Shown: piece by piece, positions 36,775 to 45,960 of the stretch | Layout of the letters: every line of letters starts with the position of its first letter | Numbering within the stretch: position 1 is the first letter of the stretch | Assembly: GCF_001541345.2 (NCBI RefSeq) | Contig: NZ_LMVL02000002.1 | Coordinates: 682,001 to 746,000, forward strand | Source of the DNA: Gillisella vitis | GTDB lineage: Bacteria > Pseudomonadota > Alphaproteobacteria > Rhizobiales > Rhizobiaceae | Length of the DNA stretch: 64,000 nt | Reading direction: 5' to 3' | Program-made: the position numbers and the translations under genes | Notes under the pieces: model-generated | The model's input: only the letters and a program-made list of their open reading frames with translations | Told to the model about the DNA's origin: nothing | The model's database searches: none

Positions 36775-37668
36775 CTATAGAAAAATACTGCGGTCCTGAT
36801 CGACCCGCTCGCGTAGGTAATCCACCACGGTTCGAATACGGGCCAGATCGCGCAGGCTCTCATGATAGGTGGTCCAATAGGCGCGGTGCAAGGTGATGTC
36901 GGGCAGAATGCGGACCAGGTCACGATGCTGTCGCGCGATATAGCTGTGTAGGATGCCAATGCCAGCGCCTGCCAGCACCGCTTCCGTCTGGCCGATGGCG
37001 GAGGAAATCTCAAAGCTGGCATTCCAGTTGCGCATGATTTCGCCGGTAAAATTCAGCGATGGCGTGAAGATCAGATCTTCCACATAGCCAATGCGGTGAT
37101 GGTCCTTGAGGGCCTCCACCGTTTGTGGCAGGCCATGGCGTTCAATATACCGGCGCGAGGCGTAAAGCGCCAAGCTGTAATCGGTCAGATGGGCCGAGAC
37201 GAGGCGGCCCTGATCAGGCCGCTCCAGCGTCACCGCAATATCAGCCTCGCGTTGTGACAGCGAAAACGAGCGCGGCACGGGCACCAGCTGGATTTTCAAT
37301 TCCGGGTGCCGCTCAATCAAATCCCCCAGCTTTGACGCCAGAAAAAACACGCCAAACCCATCCGGCGCGCCAATGCGCACCGTGCCTGCCACTTTGGCAT
37401 CGGTGCGCCCCAGACGGGCCTGAACTTCCAGCATCTCGGTTTCCATCCGCTCGGCGGAGGTGAGGAACGTCTCACCTTCAGCCGTCAGCTCGCAGCCATT
37501 GGTGCGGCGAATGAACAGCCGTGTCTTCAGGGCATCTTCCAGCGCCGTCAAGCGCCGCGACAGGGTGGCGTGGTTCAGTCCTAACCGCTTTGAAGCGGCC
37601 AGAATTTGCCCTGTGCGGGCAATGGCCAGAAAAATCCGAACGTCATCCCAGTTCATAGTAGCATCCAT
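36775..37668 (-). CDS. LysR-family regulator divergent from mmsA
   Basis: A 297-residue regulator. The helix-turn-helix region MNWDDVRIFLAIARTGQILA and LGLNHATLSRRLTALEDALK is complete, and the effector domain spans about residues 95-290. The first ATG (37668) or the one at 37656 could both serve; the second begins the conserved MNWDDVR. It is divergent from mmsA with 89 bases between, the classic LysR layout, so regulation of mmsA is likely. The OsmC gene 13 bases downstream may be cotranscribed. Confidence 0.88.
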   Translation of the reverse strand: MDATMNWDDVRIFLAIARTGQILAASKRLGLNHATLSRRLTALEDALKTRLFIRRTNGCELTAEGETFLTSAERMETEMLEVQARLGRTDAKVAGTVRIGAPDGFGVFFLASKLGDLIERHPELKIQLVPVPRSFSLSQREADIAVTLERPDQGRLVSAHLTDYSLALYASRRYIERHGLPQTVEALKDHHRIGYVEDLIFTPSLNFTGEIMRNWNASFEISSAIGQTEAVLAGAGIGILHSYIARQHRDLVRILPDITLHRAYWTTYHESLRDLARIRTVVDYLRERVDQDRSIFL

Positions 37669-37757
37669 TTATGCACAACGGATGCGTAAATCATCGCGTT
37701 GCGTTGTGCAAATTAAAGCGCGATAGTGGCCTATCAAAAACACTCAGGAGGAAACCC

Positions 37758-39254
37758 ATGTATCAGATCGGGCATTTCATCGGCGGCAAGGCCGTGGCTG
37801 GCACCTCTGGCCGCAAGCAGCCGATTTTCAACCCTGCCACGGGTGAAGTGCAGGGCGAAATCTCGCTGGCCAGCGCAGACGAGCTGAATGCAGCGGTGGA
37901 AAACGCCAAGGCTGCCCAGCCGAAATGGGCTGCCACCAATCCGCAGCGTCGCGCTCGCGTGTTCATGAAGTTCGTGGAATTGCTCAACACCCATATGGAT
38001 GAGCTGGCCGAAATGCTGTCGCGCGAGCATGGCAAGACCATTGAAGATGCCAAGGGCGATATCGTCCGGGGTCTGGAAGTCTGCGAATTTGTCATCGGCA
38101 TTCCGCATCTGTCGAAGAGCGAGTTTACCGAAGGCGCTGGCCCGAATATTGATATGTATTCCATCCGCCAGGCTGTCGGCGTTGGCGCTGGCATTACGCC
38201 GTTCAATTTCCCGGCGATGATCCCGATGTGGATGTTTGCCCCGGCGATTGCCTGCGGCAATGCCTTTATCCTCAAGCCTTCCGAGCGCGATCCGTCCGTG
38301 CCGATGCGCTTGGCCGAACTGATGATTGAAGCGGGCCTGCCTGCTGGCATTCTCAACGTCGTCAATGGTGACAAATCAGCTGTTGATGGCCTGCTGACCC
38401 ATCCCGATATCGGCGCAATCTCCTTCGTCGGCTCCACGCCAATTGCCCGTTACGTCTACGGGACGGCAGCGGCCAACGGCAAGCGCGCCCAGTGCTTTGG
38501 CGGCGCCAAGAACCACATGATCATCATGCCCGATGCCGATCTGGATCAGGCCGCAAACGCCCTGATGGGCGCAGGCTATGGCTCGGCTGGCGAGCGTTGC
38601 ATGGCCATTTCGGTTGCCGTTCCTGTTGGTGATGAAACCGCCGACCGGTTGATCGCCAAGCTGACCCCGATGATCGAGAGCCTGCGCATCGGCCCTTATA
38701 CCGATGACAAGGCGGATATGGGGCCTGTCATCACCAAGGAAGCCCGCGACCGCATTCTGGGCCTGATCGATAGTGGCGTCGAAGCCGGTGCCAAGCTGGT
38801 GGTCGATGGTCGCGACTTCAAGCTTCAGGGCTATGAAAACGGCAATTTCGTCGGCGGCTGCCTGTTCGACAACGTTACCCCTGATATGGACATCTACAAG
38901 ACCGAAATCTTCGGACCGGTTCTCTCGGTGGTACGCGCCAAGAACTATGAGGAAGCCCTCGATCTGCCGATGAAACATGAATATGGCAATGGCGTTGCCA
39001 TTTACACCCGCGACGGCGATGCGGCGCGTGATTTCGCCAGCCGCATCAATATCGGCATGGTCGGTATCAACGTTCCCATTCCGGTGCCGCTGGCCTATCA
39101 TTCCTTCGGCGGCTGGAAGGCGTCTTCCTTCGGCGACCTCAACCAGCATGGCACGGACTCGATCAAATTCTGGACCCGCACCAAGACCGTCACCAGCCGC
39201 TGGCCTTCAGGCATTAAAGACGGTGCCGAGTTCGTCATGCCAACGATGAAGTGA
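37758..39254 (+). CDS. mmsA: Methylmalonate-semialdehyde dehydrogenase (CoA-acylating)
   Basis: A 498-residue aldehyde dehydrogenase. It converts methylmalonate or malonate semialdehyde to propionyl-CoA or acetyl-CoA with NAD+ and CoA, in valine and myo-inositol breakdown. The catalytic Cys is C281 in AGERCMAI, the family's CoA-acylating form without the usual preceding Glu. GVGAGITPFNFPAMIPMWMF and the C-terminal PVPLAYHSFGGWKASSFGDL are MmsA hallmarks. GAGGA lies seven bases before the ATG at 37758. A strong terminator follows, so the gene stands alone, next to a LysR regulator on the other strand. Confidence 0.95.
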   Translation: MYQIGHFIGGKAVAGTSGRKQPIFNPATGEVQGEISLASADELNAAVENAKAAQPKWAATNPQRRARVFMKFVELLNTHMDELAEMLSREHGKTIEDAKGDIVRGLEVCEFVIGIPHLSKSEFTEGAGPNIDMYSIRQAVGVGAGITPFNFPAMIPMWMFAPAIACGNAFILKPSERDPSVPMRLAELMIEAGLPAGILNVVNGDKSAVDGLLTHPDIGAISFVGSTPIARYVYGTAAANGKRAQCFGGAKNHMIIMPDADLDQAANALMGAGYGSAGERCMAISVAVPVGDETADRLIAKLTPMIESLRIGPYTDDKADMGPVITKEARDRILGLIDSGVEAGAKLVVDGRDFKLQGYENGNFVGGCLFDNVTPDMDIYKTEIFGPVLSVVRAKNYEEALDLPMKHEYGNGVAIYTRDGDAARDFASRINIGMVGINVPIPVPLAYHSFGGWKASSFGDLNQHGTDSIKFWTRTKTVTSRWPSGIKDGAEFVMPTMK

Positions 39255-39286
39255 TGCCGTAAGACGTCGCACCAAAAATTATCACC

Positions 39287-39316
39287 AAGGCGGGTCTTCA
39301 GCGACCCGCCTTTTTT
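39287..39316 (+). terminator. Rho-independent terminator after mmsA
   Basis: A nine-base stem AAGGCGGGT/ACCCGCCTT with an eight-base loop and six T, 33 bases after the mmsA stop. Confidence 0.92.
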
Positions 39317-39509
39317 CGTGATAAAAAGCCAAAATCGACACTCCAAGCATGAAAATCTTTTCTGGAGAAACACGCTCAGAAAATGTTAATTTGGAATTGT
39401 TCAAAAGTACAAAAGCCATTATATATGCCGATATGGACGGACAAAATTGGCGCTTTGCCAAGGACCGCCAAGCGGCTAAAGTTCGCTGGACCAGCTTAAG
39501 GAGTGGCGC

Positions 39510-39980
39510 ATGCGCTTGACGAAGCAGACCAATTACGCGGTACGCATTCTGATGTATTGCGCGGCGAACAAGGACCACTTGAGCCGTATCCCGGAAATTG
39601 CCAAGGCCTATGGAGTTTCCGAACTGTTCCTGTTCAAGATTCTTCAGCCGCTCAACAAGGCGGGTCTGGTGGAAACCGTGCGTGGCCGCAATGGCGGCGT
39701 GCGTCTGGGCCGTGCGCCTGAAAAGATCAGCCTCTTCGACGTGGTCAAGGTCACCGAAGACAGTTTTGCCATGGCCGAATGCTTCGAGGACGACGGCGAG
39801 GTCGATTGCCCGTTGATTGACAGCTGCGGTCTGAATTCGGCGCTGCGCAAGGCGCTCAACGCTTTCTTCGCGGTGCTGGCGGAATATTCCATCGACGACC
39901 TGGTCAAGGCCCGCCCGCAGATCAACTTTCTGCTGGGTATCGAGGATTTGCCCCGTCTGGCAGCTGCACCGGCTGCCTGA
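39510..39980 (+). CDS. rirA: Rrf2-family iron-responsive regulator RirA
   Basis: A 156-residue Fe-S regulator that represses iron uptake genes under iron-replete conditions in Rhizobiaceae. The winged helix-turn-helix is complete: LTKQTNYAVRILMYCA, LSRIPEIAKAYGVSELFLFK and VETVRGRNGGVRLGRAPEKI. Three Cys suited to cluster binding are C91, C100 and C106 in the loop AECFEDDGEVDCPLIDSCGL; C17 is a fourth in the first helix. The C-terminal YSIDDLVKARPQINFLLGIE is characteristic of RirA as opposed to IscR or NsrR. It is a single-gene unit with a terminator on each side. No iron genes are adjacent, in line with its role as a global regulator. Confidence 0.93.
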   Translation: MRLTKQTNYAVRILMYCAANKDHLSRIPEIAKAYGVSELFLFKILQPLNKAGLVETVRGRNGGVRLGRAPEKISLFDVVKVTEDSFAMAECFEDDGEVDCPLIDSCGLNSALRKALNAFFAVLAEYSIDDLVKARPQINFLLGIEDLPRLAAAPAA

Positions 39981-40010
39981 GCCTGTTTGTTTTAAAAGTG
40001 ATGATGGTGA

Positions 40011-40039
40011 GCGCCCTGACCTCCGGTCCGGGCGTTTTT
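40011..40039 (+). terminator. Rho-independent terminator after rirA
   Basis: CGCCC pairs with GGGCG, and inside it GACC pairs with GGTC; five T follow. It begins about 30 bases after the rirA stop. Confidence 0.85.
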
Positions 40040-40129
40040 CGTTTGTGGAGAGGCATGGGCGAAGCGGTTGACCAGGGACGGCAACACGCTACTTGAAGGT
40101 AAGTAATGTAGCCACCCGGAGAGATCAGC

Positions 40130-40675
40130 ATGACCGCCCATCAGACAGCCGACACCGTTCCTACCAGACCTTGGGCGATCATCGTCATGGGGGTCAGCGG
40201 CTGCGGCAAAAGTTCGATTGGCGAGGGCCTGGCGAAAAAGCTTGACGTCCCCTTCCTGGAAGGAGACAGCCTGCATCCCGCTGCCAATGTCGAGAAAATG
40301 GCCAAGGGCACGCCGCTGACCGATGAAGACCGGTGGCCCTGGTTGCAAGTCATCGGCGATAAAATGGCCACCGCCTTGCTGGAGGGCCAGACCATCATCG
40401 TCTCCTGCTCGTCGTTGAAGAAAAGCTATCGCGACCTGCTGCGCGAGGCGACGGGAAACCGCACCGCCTTCATTTATCTGGAAGGCTCGAAAGAGCTACT
40501 GACCCGCCGCATGGGTGAACGCACCGGACATTTCATGCCGGTCAGCCTGCTGGAAAGCCAGCTTGCAACACTGGAAAGCCCGAGTGGTGAGCCTTGTGTG
40601 GTGACGGTCGATATAGATCGCAGCATCGACGACATTATCGAGGCGGCAGCTGCCGGGCTGTTGGAGCTGGAATAA
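40130..40675 (+). CDS. gntK: Gluconokinase
   Basis: A 181-residue GntK-type kinase that phosphorylates D-gluconate to 6-phosphogluconate with ATP, an entry to the Entner-Doudoroff route. Walker A is VMGVSGCGKSSIGEGLA at about residues 19-35, followed by FLEGDSLHPAANVEKMAKGT and PLTDEDRWPWL, both family signatures. SCSSLKKSYRDLLRE and the lid-like GHFMPVSLLESQLATLE complete it. Length is normal. zwf near the left edge works on the same pathway but is far away. It converges on the cdh-like gene. Confidence 0.94.
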   Translation: MTAHQTADTVPTRPWAIIVMGVSGCGKSSIGEGLAKKLDVPFLEGDSLHPAANVEKMAKGTPLTDEDRWPWLQVIGDKMATALLEGQTIIVSCSSLKKSYRDLLREATGNRTAFIYLEGSKELLTRRMGERTGHFMPVSLLESQLATLESPSGEPCVVTVDIDRSIDDIIEAAAAGLLELE

Positions 40676-40691
40676 CAACGATTTGCAGTGA

Positions 40692-41501
40692 TCAGGCCGG
40701 ATCGATCTGGCAGCTGTGATCCTGCACATCTTCACCGCCGGAAAAACCGATGGTCGCGGCAGGCGCGACATCGGTGAGAATAATGAAGCCTGCGCCGCTG
40801 GCGAAGCTGGCGCCAACCACAACCAGATTATGGCTTGCCATCTCCGTTGACGGGTCTTTCAGGGTCTTCGCCAGCGCCAGAAACGGATTGTAACCCGCCA
40901 GCGTATCGCCCTCGACTTTCATGGCGATGAATTGGTGTCCGGCCACTGTGGCCGGCAGGGGCGCCCAGTCGGTGCCGATTTCATTGGCGATCTTGGTCAA
41001 AACCGAAAGGGCATCCGGGCTGAGGCAATCGATATGGATATGCAGCTGATTCTGTGAGCGGGCATCCTGCGCGTTGACAGCCAGGCTGAGCGCATCGCGT
41101 GCTAGGGGATGCGGCAGCTTGGCATTGACGGCGGCCCGTTCATTCCAGGCATCGGCAAAGAAATTCGGCGTCTTGGCATCCAGCAGGGCAGGGCTTTCGA
41201 TGCCGGTGATCTTGTCGGTTGGGATCAGCAGATGCTGCGCCACGCCGCGCTGATCCTTCAACAGCGCGTAATGTTCGCCGCTATTGACGCGGACGCAAGG
41301 CGCAGTGGCGACCACACATTTGTCATGGACGATCTTCCACAGCGCATCGGGATCGGCATGGGCGAGCGATGCCGTGGCGATAAGACTGATTAGGCCAAGC
41401 ACCAGGCAGCCCATCCGACGCCGGGTTTTTACACGCCAGAACGATGAACCCGAAAAGAATGGGGTTGAGGGCAAAAACAGTCTGGTGAATCCTGGCGTCA
41501 T
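40692..41501 (-). CDS. cdh: CDP-diacylglycerol pyrophosphatase-like protein
   Basis: A 269-residue protein of the Cdh family, which hydrolyses CDP-diacylglycerol to phosphatidate and CMP at the membrane. After a basic N-terminus of about 28 residues there is a membrane or signal helix, MGCLVLGLISLIATASLAHA. The family's HIT-like catalytic segment is NQLHIHIDCLSPDAL, and HYALLKDQRGVAQHLLIPTD and SPALLDAKTPNFFADAW are typical strands. AGAGG just before the ATG at 41501 supports the long N-terminus; an ATG at 41414 lacks a ribosome site. The C-terminal half is well formed, with no visible damage. Confidence 0.88.
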   Translation of the reverse strand: MTPGFTRLFLPSTPFFSGSSFWRVKTRRRMGCLVLGLISLIATASLAHADPDALWKIVHDKCVVATAPCVRVNSGEHYALLKDQRGVAQHLLIPTDKITGIESPALLDAKTPNFFADAWNERAAVNAKLPHPLARDALSLAVNAQDARSQNQLHIHIDCLSPDALSVLTKIANEIGTDWAPLPATVAGHQFIAMKVEGDTLAGYNPFLALAKTLKDPSTEMASHNLVVVGASFASGAGFIILTDVAPAATIGFSGGEDVQDHSCQIDPA

Positions 41502-42208
41502 GTAAACCTCTGGAAAATGAAGGGCCTTCTCCGACGATAAATTGAAAATGACTCCTCGTATTCCCTTTGAAAATATCTCATGCCTCTAACGCATCTTCGA
41601 GACTTGATATTAGGTCTTGCGCACCGCGTCGTGCCCCAAAATGGTTTCAATGTGGCCGGGCAGACGCGACCTCGTTGGGCGCAAGCGTAGAAACCGGTCC
41701 TCGGAAATCCGATCTGAGAACAAGCCACAGCATTGTGCCGGCTCCAGCTTTCTACACCATACTATCGTCACCGCCGATTTCACTCGCATGACAGTCCGCC
41801 ACGATGCAGCTCACCATCGCGTGATCGGTGGAGGAGATCAGGGATTATCTCCAGAATGGCGAGATACCAGGGACCAAAGAGAAATGTTATTTGCGAGCGC
41901 TATCACTTAAATAAAACTTTAAAGAGAATTAGAAAAACATAAATTAGGCAGTTTTGCGCAAGTTTCGCCACTTATTTTTGCCCTGGGTATGCAGCCGGGG
42001 TAACTGTCATGGACCTGTCTCAGGACAAAGAGGGTGGAAAATCTTGGGGGTCGCCCGTGCGCTACCACGCTTCAAGCCGTCTGTAACTGGCTGTTTTCCC
42101 GATGCTGGCCACGGTTCTCCTCAAAACCAGATGGATTGCGATGACGTTGCCGTCCTCGTCCGTCTTGGCGCGCCTGCATCCATCGCCATAACTCTTTCAA
42201 GGTGTTTC
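41502..42208. other. Non-coding stretch upstream of the outer-membrane protein gene
   Basis: About 700 bases with several overlapping short reading frames on both strands, none resembling a protein family. The longest in-frame extension of the downstream outer-membrane protein (from 41954) has no signal-like features. The stretch 41880-41960 is AT-rich and may carry the promoter. It may include the remains of a decayed gene, which I cannot identify. Confidence 0.5.
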
Positions 42209-43207
42209 ATGGAACAAGATCCATCAATTCAATCGAGACAGGCAGCCAAAAGCACGGGGCGGGGCACCCGGCCTGTGTCTGGCATCCGTCGACTTGCCGC
42301 AGGCCTTTTCTGCTGCCTTGCCGTCGCTGTTAGCGCGGCTGACCATGCCGTTGCGGCGGAAGCTGGGGCCTTGAACTGGGGGCCGGGAGCGCCCGGTCTG
42401 ACCTTCGGTGCCCTGCCGCCGGTTCCGGGCCTGTTTTTCACCAATACGACGGCCTATTTTTCCAGCAGTGAATTCCATGGCGCCAATGGCAAACGCAATT
42501 CGGTTCTCGATCTCGACCAGAAAGGGGTGGTCTCGGTCTCAAGGATCATGGGCGTCTGGCCTGTCGACCTCAATGGCTGGCGGTTTGCCACCCAGGTGGT
42601 CATTCCCGTTGTCTATAGCGATACCGATTTCGACAATATCCCGGTTCAAGGCCATGCTGGCGGCCTCGGGAATATGTCTGTCGTGCAGTTGACCAACTAT
42701 AATTTTGCCCGGTTTCACAATGTTGGCGCGTCGGTATCCTTTACAGGACGCACCTCGAATTACGATAGTTCGCGGTCGATCAATACTCAGAATGGCTATT
42801 CCACAGTGAGTGCGGGCGCGCACTACAACTACTTCGATCCTACCGGTCTCGATTTTGGCGTCATGGCGGGTTATCACTACAATAACCGAAATCCGACCAC
42901 CGATTACCGGTCAGGCGACCTGTTCGCCCTGGATTTCAAGCTGACCTATGCCTTGAATGACAAGATCAGAATCGGTGCCTATGGCGGCTATCTGGCCCAG
43001 ATCGAAGATGACAAGGCTGGGTCCGTCAGTCTGGCCGACAGCCGGTTCAAAGCGATTAATCTCGGCCCCTCAATCACTTATGCAATGGGTCCTGTCGATG
43101 CGACGCTGAGCTATCAGTTCTCCGTCCATGCCGAGAACGCCACCAAATCCGATGCCGTGCGGTTGTCGTTCAACGTGCCGCTGTATGTTCCTAAACCTGG
43201 TCCCTGA
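42209..43207 (+). CDS. Outer-membrane beta-barrel protein, phenol-degradation MetA-like
   Basis: A 332-residue secreted protein of the PF13557 (Phenol_MetA_deg) type. A signal peptide lies at about residues 28-49 (RRLAAGLFCCLAVAVSAADH), after a basic start. The body has alternating hydrophobic/polar strands ending in aromatic residues, such as FATQVVIPVVYSDTDFD, FGVMAGYHYNNRNPT and VDATLSYQFSVHAENA, which fit an outer-membrane barrel. Family members are suspected channels for aromatic compounds but are not well studied. The ATG at 42209 is chosen because AAGG precedes it and the upstream extension to 41954 lacks typical coding character. No catabolic operon is adjacent. Confidence 0.8.
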   Translation: MEQDPSIQSRQAAKSTGRGTRPVSGIRRLAAGLFCCLAVAVSAADHAVAAEAGALNWGPGAPGLTFGALPPVPGLFFTNTTAYFSSSEFHGANGKRNSVLDLDQKGVVSVSRIMGVWPVDLNGWRFATQVVIPVVYSDTDFDNIPVQGHAGGLGNMSVVQLTNYNFARFHNVGASVSFTGRTSNYDSSRSINTQNGYSTVSAGAHYNYFDPTGLDFGVMAGYHYNNRNPTTDYRSGDLFALDFKLTYALNDKIRIGAYGGYLAQIEDDKAGSVSLADSRFKAINLGPSITYAMGPVDATLSYQFSVHAENATKSDAVRLSFNVPLYVPKPGP

Positions 43208-43269
43208 AGCAAAGGCTCCCTCTGGCAGGGCCTTGCTGCCTTGCCAGTTGCCGCCAGCTTGGATCTCGT

Positions 43270-44517
43270 TTAGGCCCGGAACCGCTCCGGGCGAAAGGCC
43301 GAGATATCCAGGAACGGCGTTTCGCCGTTCATCGCCTCCGCCAGCAAACGCCCCGTGACCGGCCCCAGCGTCAGGCCGTGGTGAGCGTGGCCAAAAGCCA
43401 GCCACAGCCCTTTGTGGCGTGGCGCTTGACCGATCACCGGCATCATGTCCGGGGTGCAGGGCCGCGCGCCCATCCAGGGCTCAGCGTCCAGGCGTTCGGC
43501 CAGTGGAAACACCGTGCGGGCGACTTTTTCGGCCCGCGCCAATTGCACCGGGGTTTTCGGCGCATCGCGCAGGGCAAATTCCGCCCCGGTCGTCAGCCGG
43601 ATGCCCTGGGTCATCGGCGCCAGGAAATAGCCGCGCTCCTTGTCCATCATCCAATTGTTCAGCACTGCATTGCCGGTGCTGGCATAATGCATGTGGTAGC
43701 CGCGCTTGACGCCAAGCAGGAAGCGGTAGCCGAGTTTGGCCGTCACCTCATCCGACCAGGGGCCAAGCGCCACCACGACCTGTTTTCCGTCGATCACGCC
43801 GTCGTCAGTGGTGACCTGCCAGTTACCACCCACCTGCTTCAGGCTCAGGGCATCGCCATGCACGAAGCGTCCGCCGAGACTTTCGAAATAGCTGAGATAG
43901 GCCTTGGTCAGTCCATGCGGATCAAGCACCGACCAGGGGTCGTTCCATTTCAGTCCGCCGATGAAATCCTGGCTCAGATGCGGCTCTTCACGGGCGAGAT
44001 CCGCTGCGGACAGGGTTTGAAACTGAATGCCATATTCACGCCCCAGCCGCTCGGCTTCCGCCACTTCCTTGTCGCGCACCGCCTGGGTGCGAAACGCCTC
44101 GACCCAACCGTCCTTGCGGATCAGGGCTTCGGCCCCCGATGCCTCGATCAGCTCTTTATGTTCGGTGATTGAATGCTCGATCAGCGGCGCATAGGCTCTG
44201 GCGATCACCTCATGGCGCGGCTTGTTGGAATGCCACCAATAGGAGGAGAGAAAGGCCGTCAGCTTCGGCAGGGCCTTGAGATGATAATGTGCATCGATCC
44301 GGTTGTTGAGACCGTAGCGTAGGATCAAGCCAAGATCCTGCGGAAAACCATAGGGTACAACCCCTTCGCGCTGGATCAGCCCGGCATTGCCATAGGAGGT
44401 TTCCTCGCCCGCGCCCCGCCTGTCCACTAGCACCACCGATTTGCCGCGCCGCGCTAGCTGAACAGCGGTGGACACGCCGATGATACCGGCGCCAAGAACA
44501 ATTGCATCGACAGACAT
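43270..44517 (-). CDS. dadA: DadA-like D-amino acid dehydrogenase
   Basis: A 415-residue FAD-dependent dehydrogenase of the DAO fold. AIVLGAGIIGVSTAVQLARR at residues 5-24 is the dinucleotide-binding motif, followed by GAGEETSYGNAGLIQREGVV, typical of DadA. GARPCTPDMMPVIGQAPRHK and LAFGHAHHGLTLGPVTGRLL are the C-terminal signatures. DadA oxidises D-amino acids to 2-oxoacids at the membrane, passing electrons to quinone. The ATG at 44517 starts MSVDAIVLGAG; the 14-residue extension to 44559 is not needed. No alanine racemase is adjacent, so D-alanine as substrate is not certain. Confidence 0.85.
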   Translation of the reverse strand: MSVDAIVLGAGIIGVSTAVQLARRGKSVVLVDRRGAGEETSYGNAGLIQREGVVPYGFPQDLGLILRYGLNNRIDAHYHLKALPKLTAFLSSYWWHSNKPRHEVIARAYAPLIEHSITEHKELIEASGAEALIRKDGWVEAFRTQAVRDKEVAEAERLGREYGIQFQTLSAADLAREEPHLSQDFIGGLKWNDPWSVLDPHGLTKAYLSYFESLGGRFVHGDALSLKQVGGNWQVTTDDGVIDGKQVVVALGPWSDEVTAKLGYRFLLGVKRGYHMHYASTGNAVLNNWMMDKERGYFLAPMTQGIRLTTGAEFALRDAPKTPVQLARAEKVARTVFPLAERLDAEPWMGARPCTPDMMPVIGQAPRHKGLWLAFGHAHHGLTLGPVTGRLLAEAMNGETPFLDISAFRPERFRA

Positions 44518-44594
44518 GAAAAGACCCACGGTCAAGGAATTACTGCCATGACCATGCAAAAGCGCTGGGAAATGCGCAAATGAAAACTTTCTGA

Positions 44595-44620
44595 AATGGC
44601 AGGATTTTTATCCCGCCATT
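44595..44620 (-). terminator. Possible terminator downstream of the GH105 gene
   Basis: AATGGC and GCCATT pair around an inner GGA/TCC pair with one mismatch between. The minus strand after it is T-rich but has no clean T run. Confidence 0.4.
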
Positions 44621-44651
44621 GCTGTGTTCGGAGCTTTCTCTACTGCCGGTT

Positions 44652-45776
44652 TTAAATGTAGGATCTCAGATATTCGGACAGGCAGAGAATGGCCATCGCC
44701 TGCCCATAGGGCATCGAGGTCAGCTTGATATTGCGATAGAAATCGAGATCCGACCCCATGGCCGTGCCGAAGGACACCTGATTCAATTCGCCCTTGGCGT
44801 CGATATTGGCAATGACGCCGCGCACCGCCCGTTCCGCCACAGGTCGATAGTCCGCGCTGATATACCGCTTGCGCACCGCCTTCATCAACCCATAGGCAAA
44901 ACCGGCGGTGGCCGAGGCTTCCAGATAGCTGCCCTCATCATCGACCAGCGTGTGCCATAGGCCGGAAGGGTCCTGATATTTGGCAAGGGCTGCGGCCTGA
45001 CGGTCCAGCGTCGAGAGGAGATGACGCCGCAGCGCGTCGCCTTCCGGCAGTTGCAAGAGATCGATAAATTCCGGAATGGCGATCGTGACCCAGGAATTGC
45101 CGCGCGCCCAGAGCGCCTGCGCAAAATTATGATTGCCATCGAAGGTCCAGCCATGGAACCACAGCCCGGAGGCGCGGTCGGCGAGATATTGGCTGTGGAT
45201 CAGAAACTGATACTTCGCTTCCTCCACATAGTCCGGGCGGTTGAGCAGCAGGCCGATCTTGGCGAGCGGCATCACGCTCATCATCAGCGTATCGTCCCAC
45301 ATCTGCTGGTCGTTGACGCTGTTGTAGACGATATGCTGCAAACCGCCTTCGCGCGTGCGCGGCATCTCATGCATCACCCATTCGGCCCAGGTTTCCAGAT
45401 AGGGCACGAAGGCCGGGTTGGGCGCGTGTTCATAAAGGCAGGCCAGCGTCAGGAACGGGCAGACCGTATTGATATTCTTGGTCGGGGTTCCCTCGGCAAG
45501 CCGTGCCGAAAACCAGTCGGTGATAACGGCCATCGCCTTGGCGTCGCCGGTCTGCTGCCAATATTTGAACAGGCCGTAAAGCCCGATGCCATGGGTCCAT
45601 TCCCACCCGGCCCAGCCCTTGGTGTCGATCACCCGCCCATCATCCAGCCGCAGCAGGAATTCCCCTGTCTTGTCCTCGATGTTGATCAGATTGTCAGTCA
45701 ATCGGCCGATCAGCCCGATAACCTCGTTGCGCGTCACAAAACGCTCCGGCTGCGCCAGCAAGGGATGCATGGTCAT
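44652..45776 (-). CDS. Glycoside hydrolase family 105/88 unsaturated uronyl hydrolase
   Basis: A 374-residue alpha6/alpha6-barrel enzyme without signal peptide, so cytoplasmic. GWAGWEWTHGIGLYGLFKYW and MWDDTLMMSVMPLAKIGLLL (the catalytic Asp region) are clear YteR/YesR-type motifs; WARGNSWVTIAIPEFIDLL and YLEASATAGFAYGLMKAVRK follow. Enzymes of this family hydrate the unsaturated sugar left by polysaccharide lyases on rhamnogalacturonan or pectin fragments. This fits a plant-associated lifestyle. GGAGG lies seven bases before the ATG at 45776. No lyase or transport genes for pectin fragments are adjacent, so the substrate is uncertain. Confidence 0.85.
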   Translation of the reverse strand: MTMHPLLAQPERFVTRNEVIGLIGRLTDNLINIEDKTGEFLLRLDDGRVIDTKGWAGWEWTHGIGLYGLFKYWQQTGDAKAMAVITDWFSARLAEGTPTKNINTVCPFLTLACLYEHAPNPAFVPYLETWAEWVMHEMPRTREGGLQHIVYNSVNDQQMWDDTLMMSVMPLAKIGLLLNRPDYVEEAKYQFLIHSQYLADRASGLWFHGWTFDGNHNFAQALWARGNSWVTIAIPEFIDLLQLPEGDALRRHLLSTLDRQAAALAKYQDPSGLWHTLVDDEGSYLEASATAGFAYGLMKAVRKRYISADYRPVAERAVRGVIANIDAKGELNQVSFGTAMGSDLDFYRNIKLTSMPYGQAMAILCLSEYLRSYI

Positions 45777-45960
45777 GGTCACTCCTCCTGTGACGCCCTC
45801 CACAGCGTCGGCGTGAAGGGAGCATAGACGGGAGGGGATTGCAAGGGTTGGGGAGATTGGTGGCTTGAGAGTACTGACCCTAAACAGACCGCGCTATTAT
45901 CATTGCTATACTGACGTTCGTACACCATTTAATTTGCAGTAACGGAAAATCGAAAGGCTC

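Noticed and set aside
41567..41910. Short open frames upstream of the outer-membrane protein gene
   Set aside because: Overlapping frames on both strands, no similarity to any family, and no ribosome sites.
41954..42208. 85-residue N-terminal extension of the outer-membrane protein
   Set aside because: The extension puts the signal peptide far from the N-terminus; the ATG at 42209 gives a normal secreted protein.
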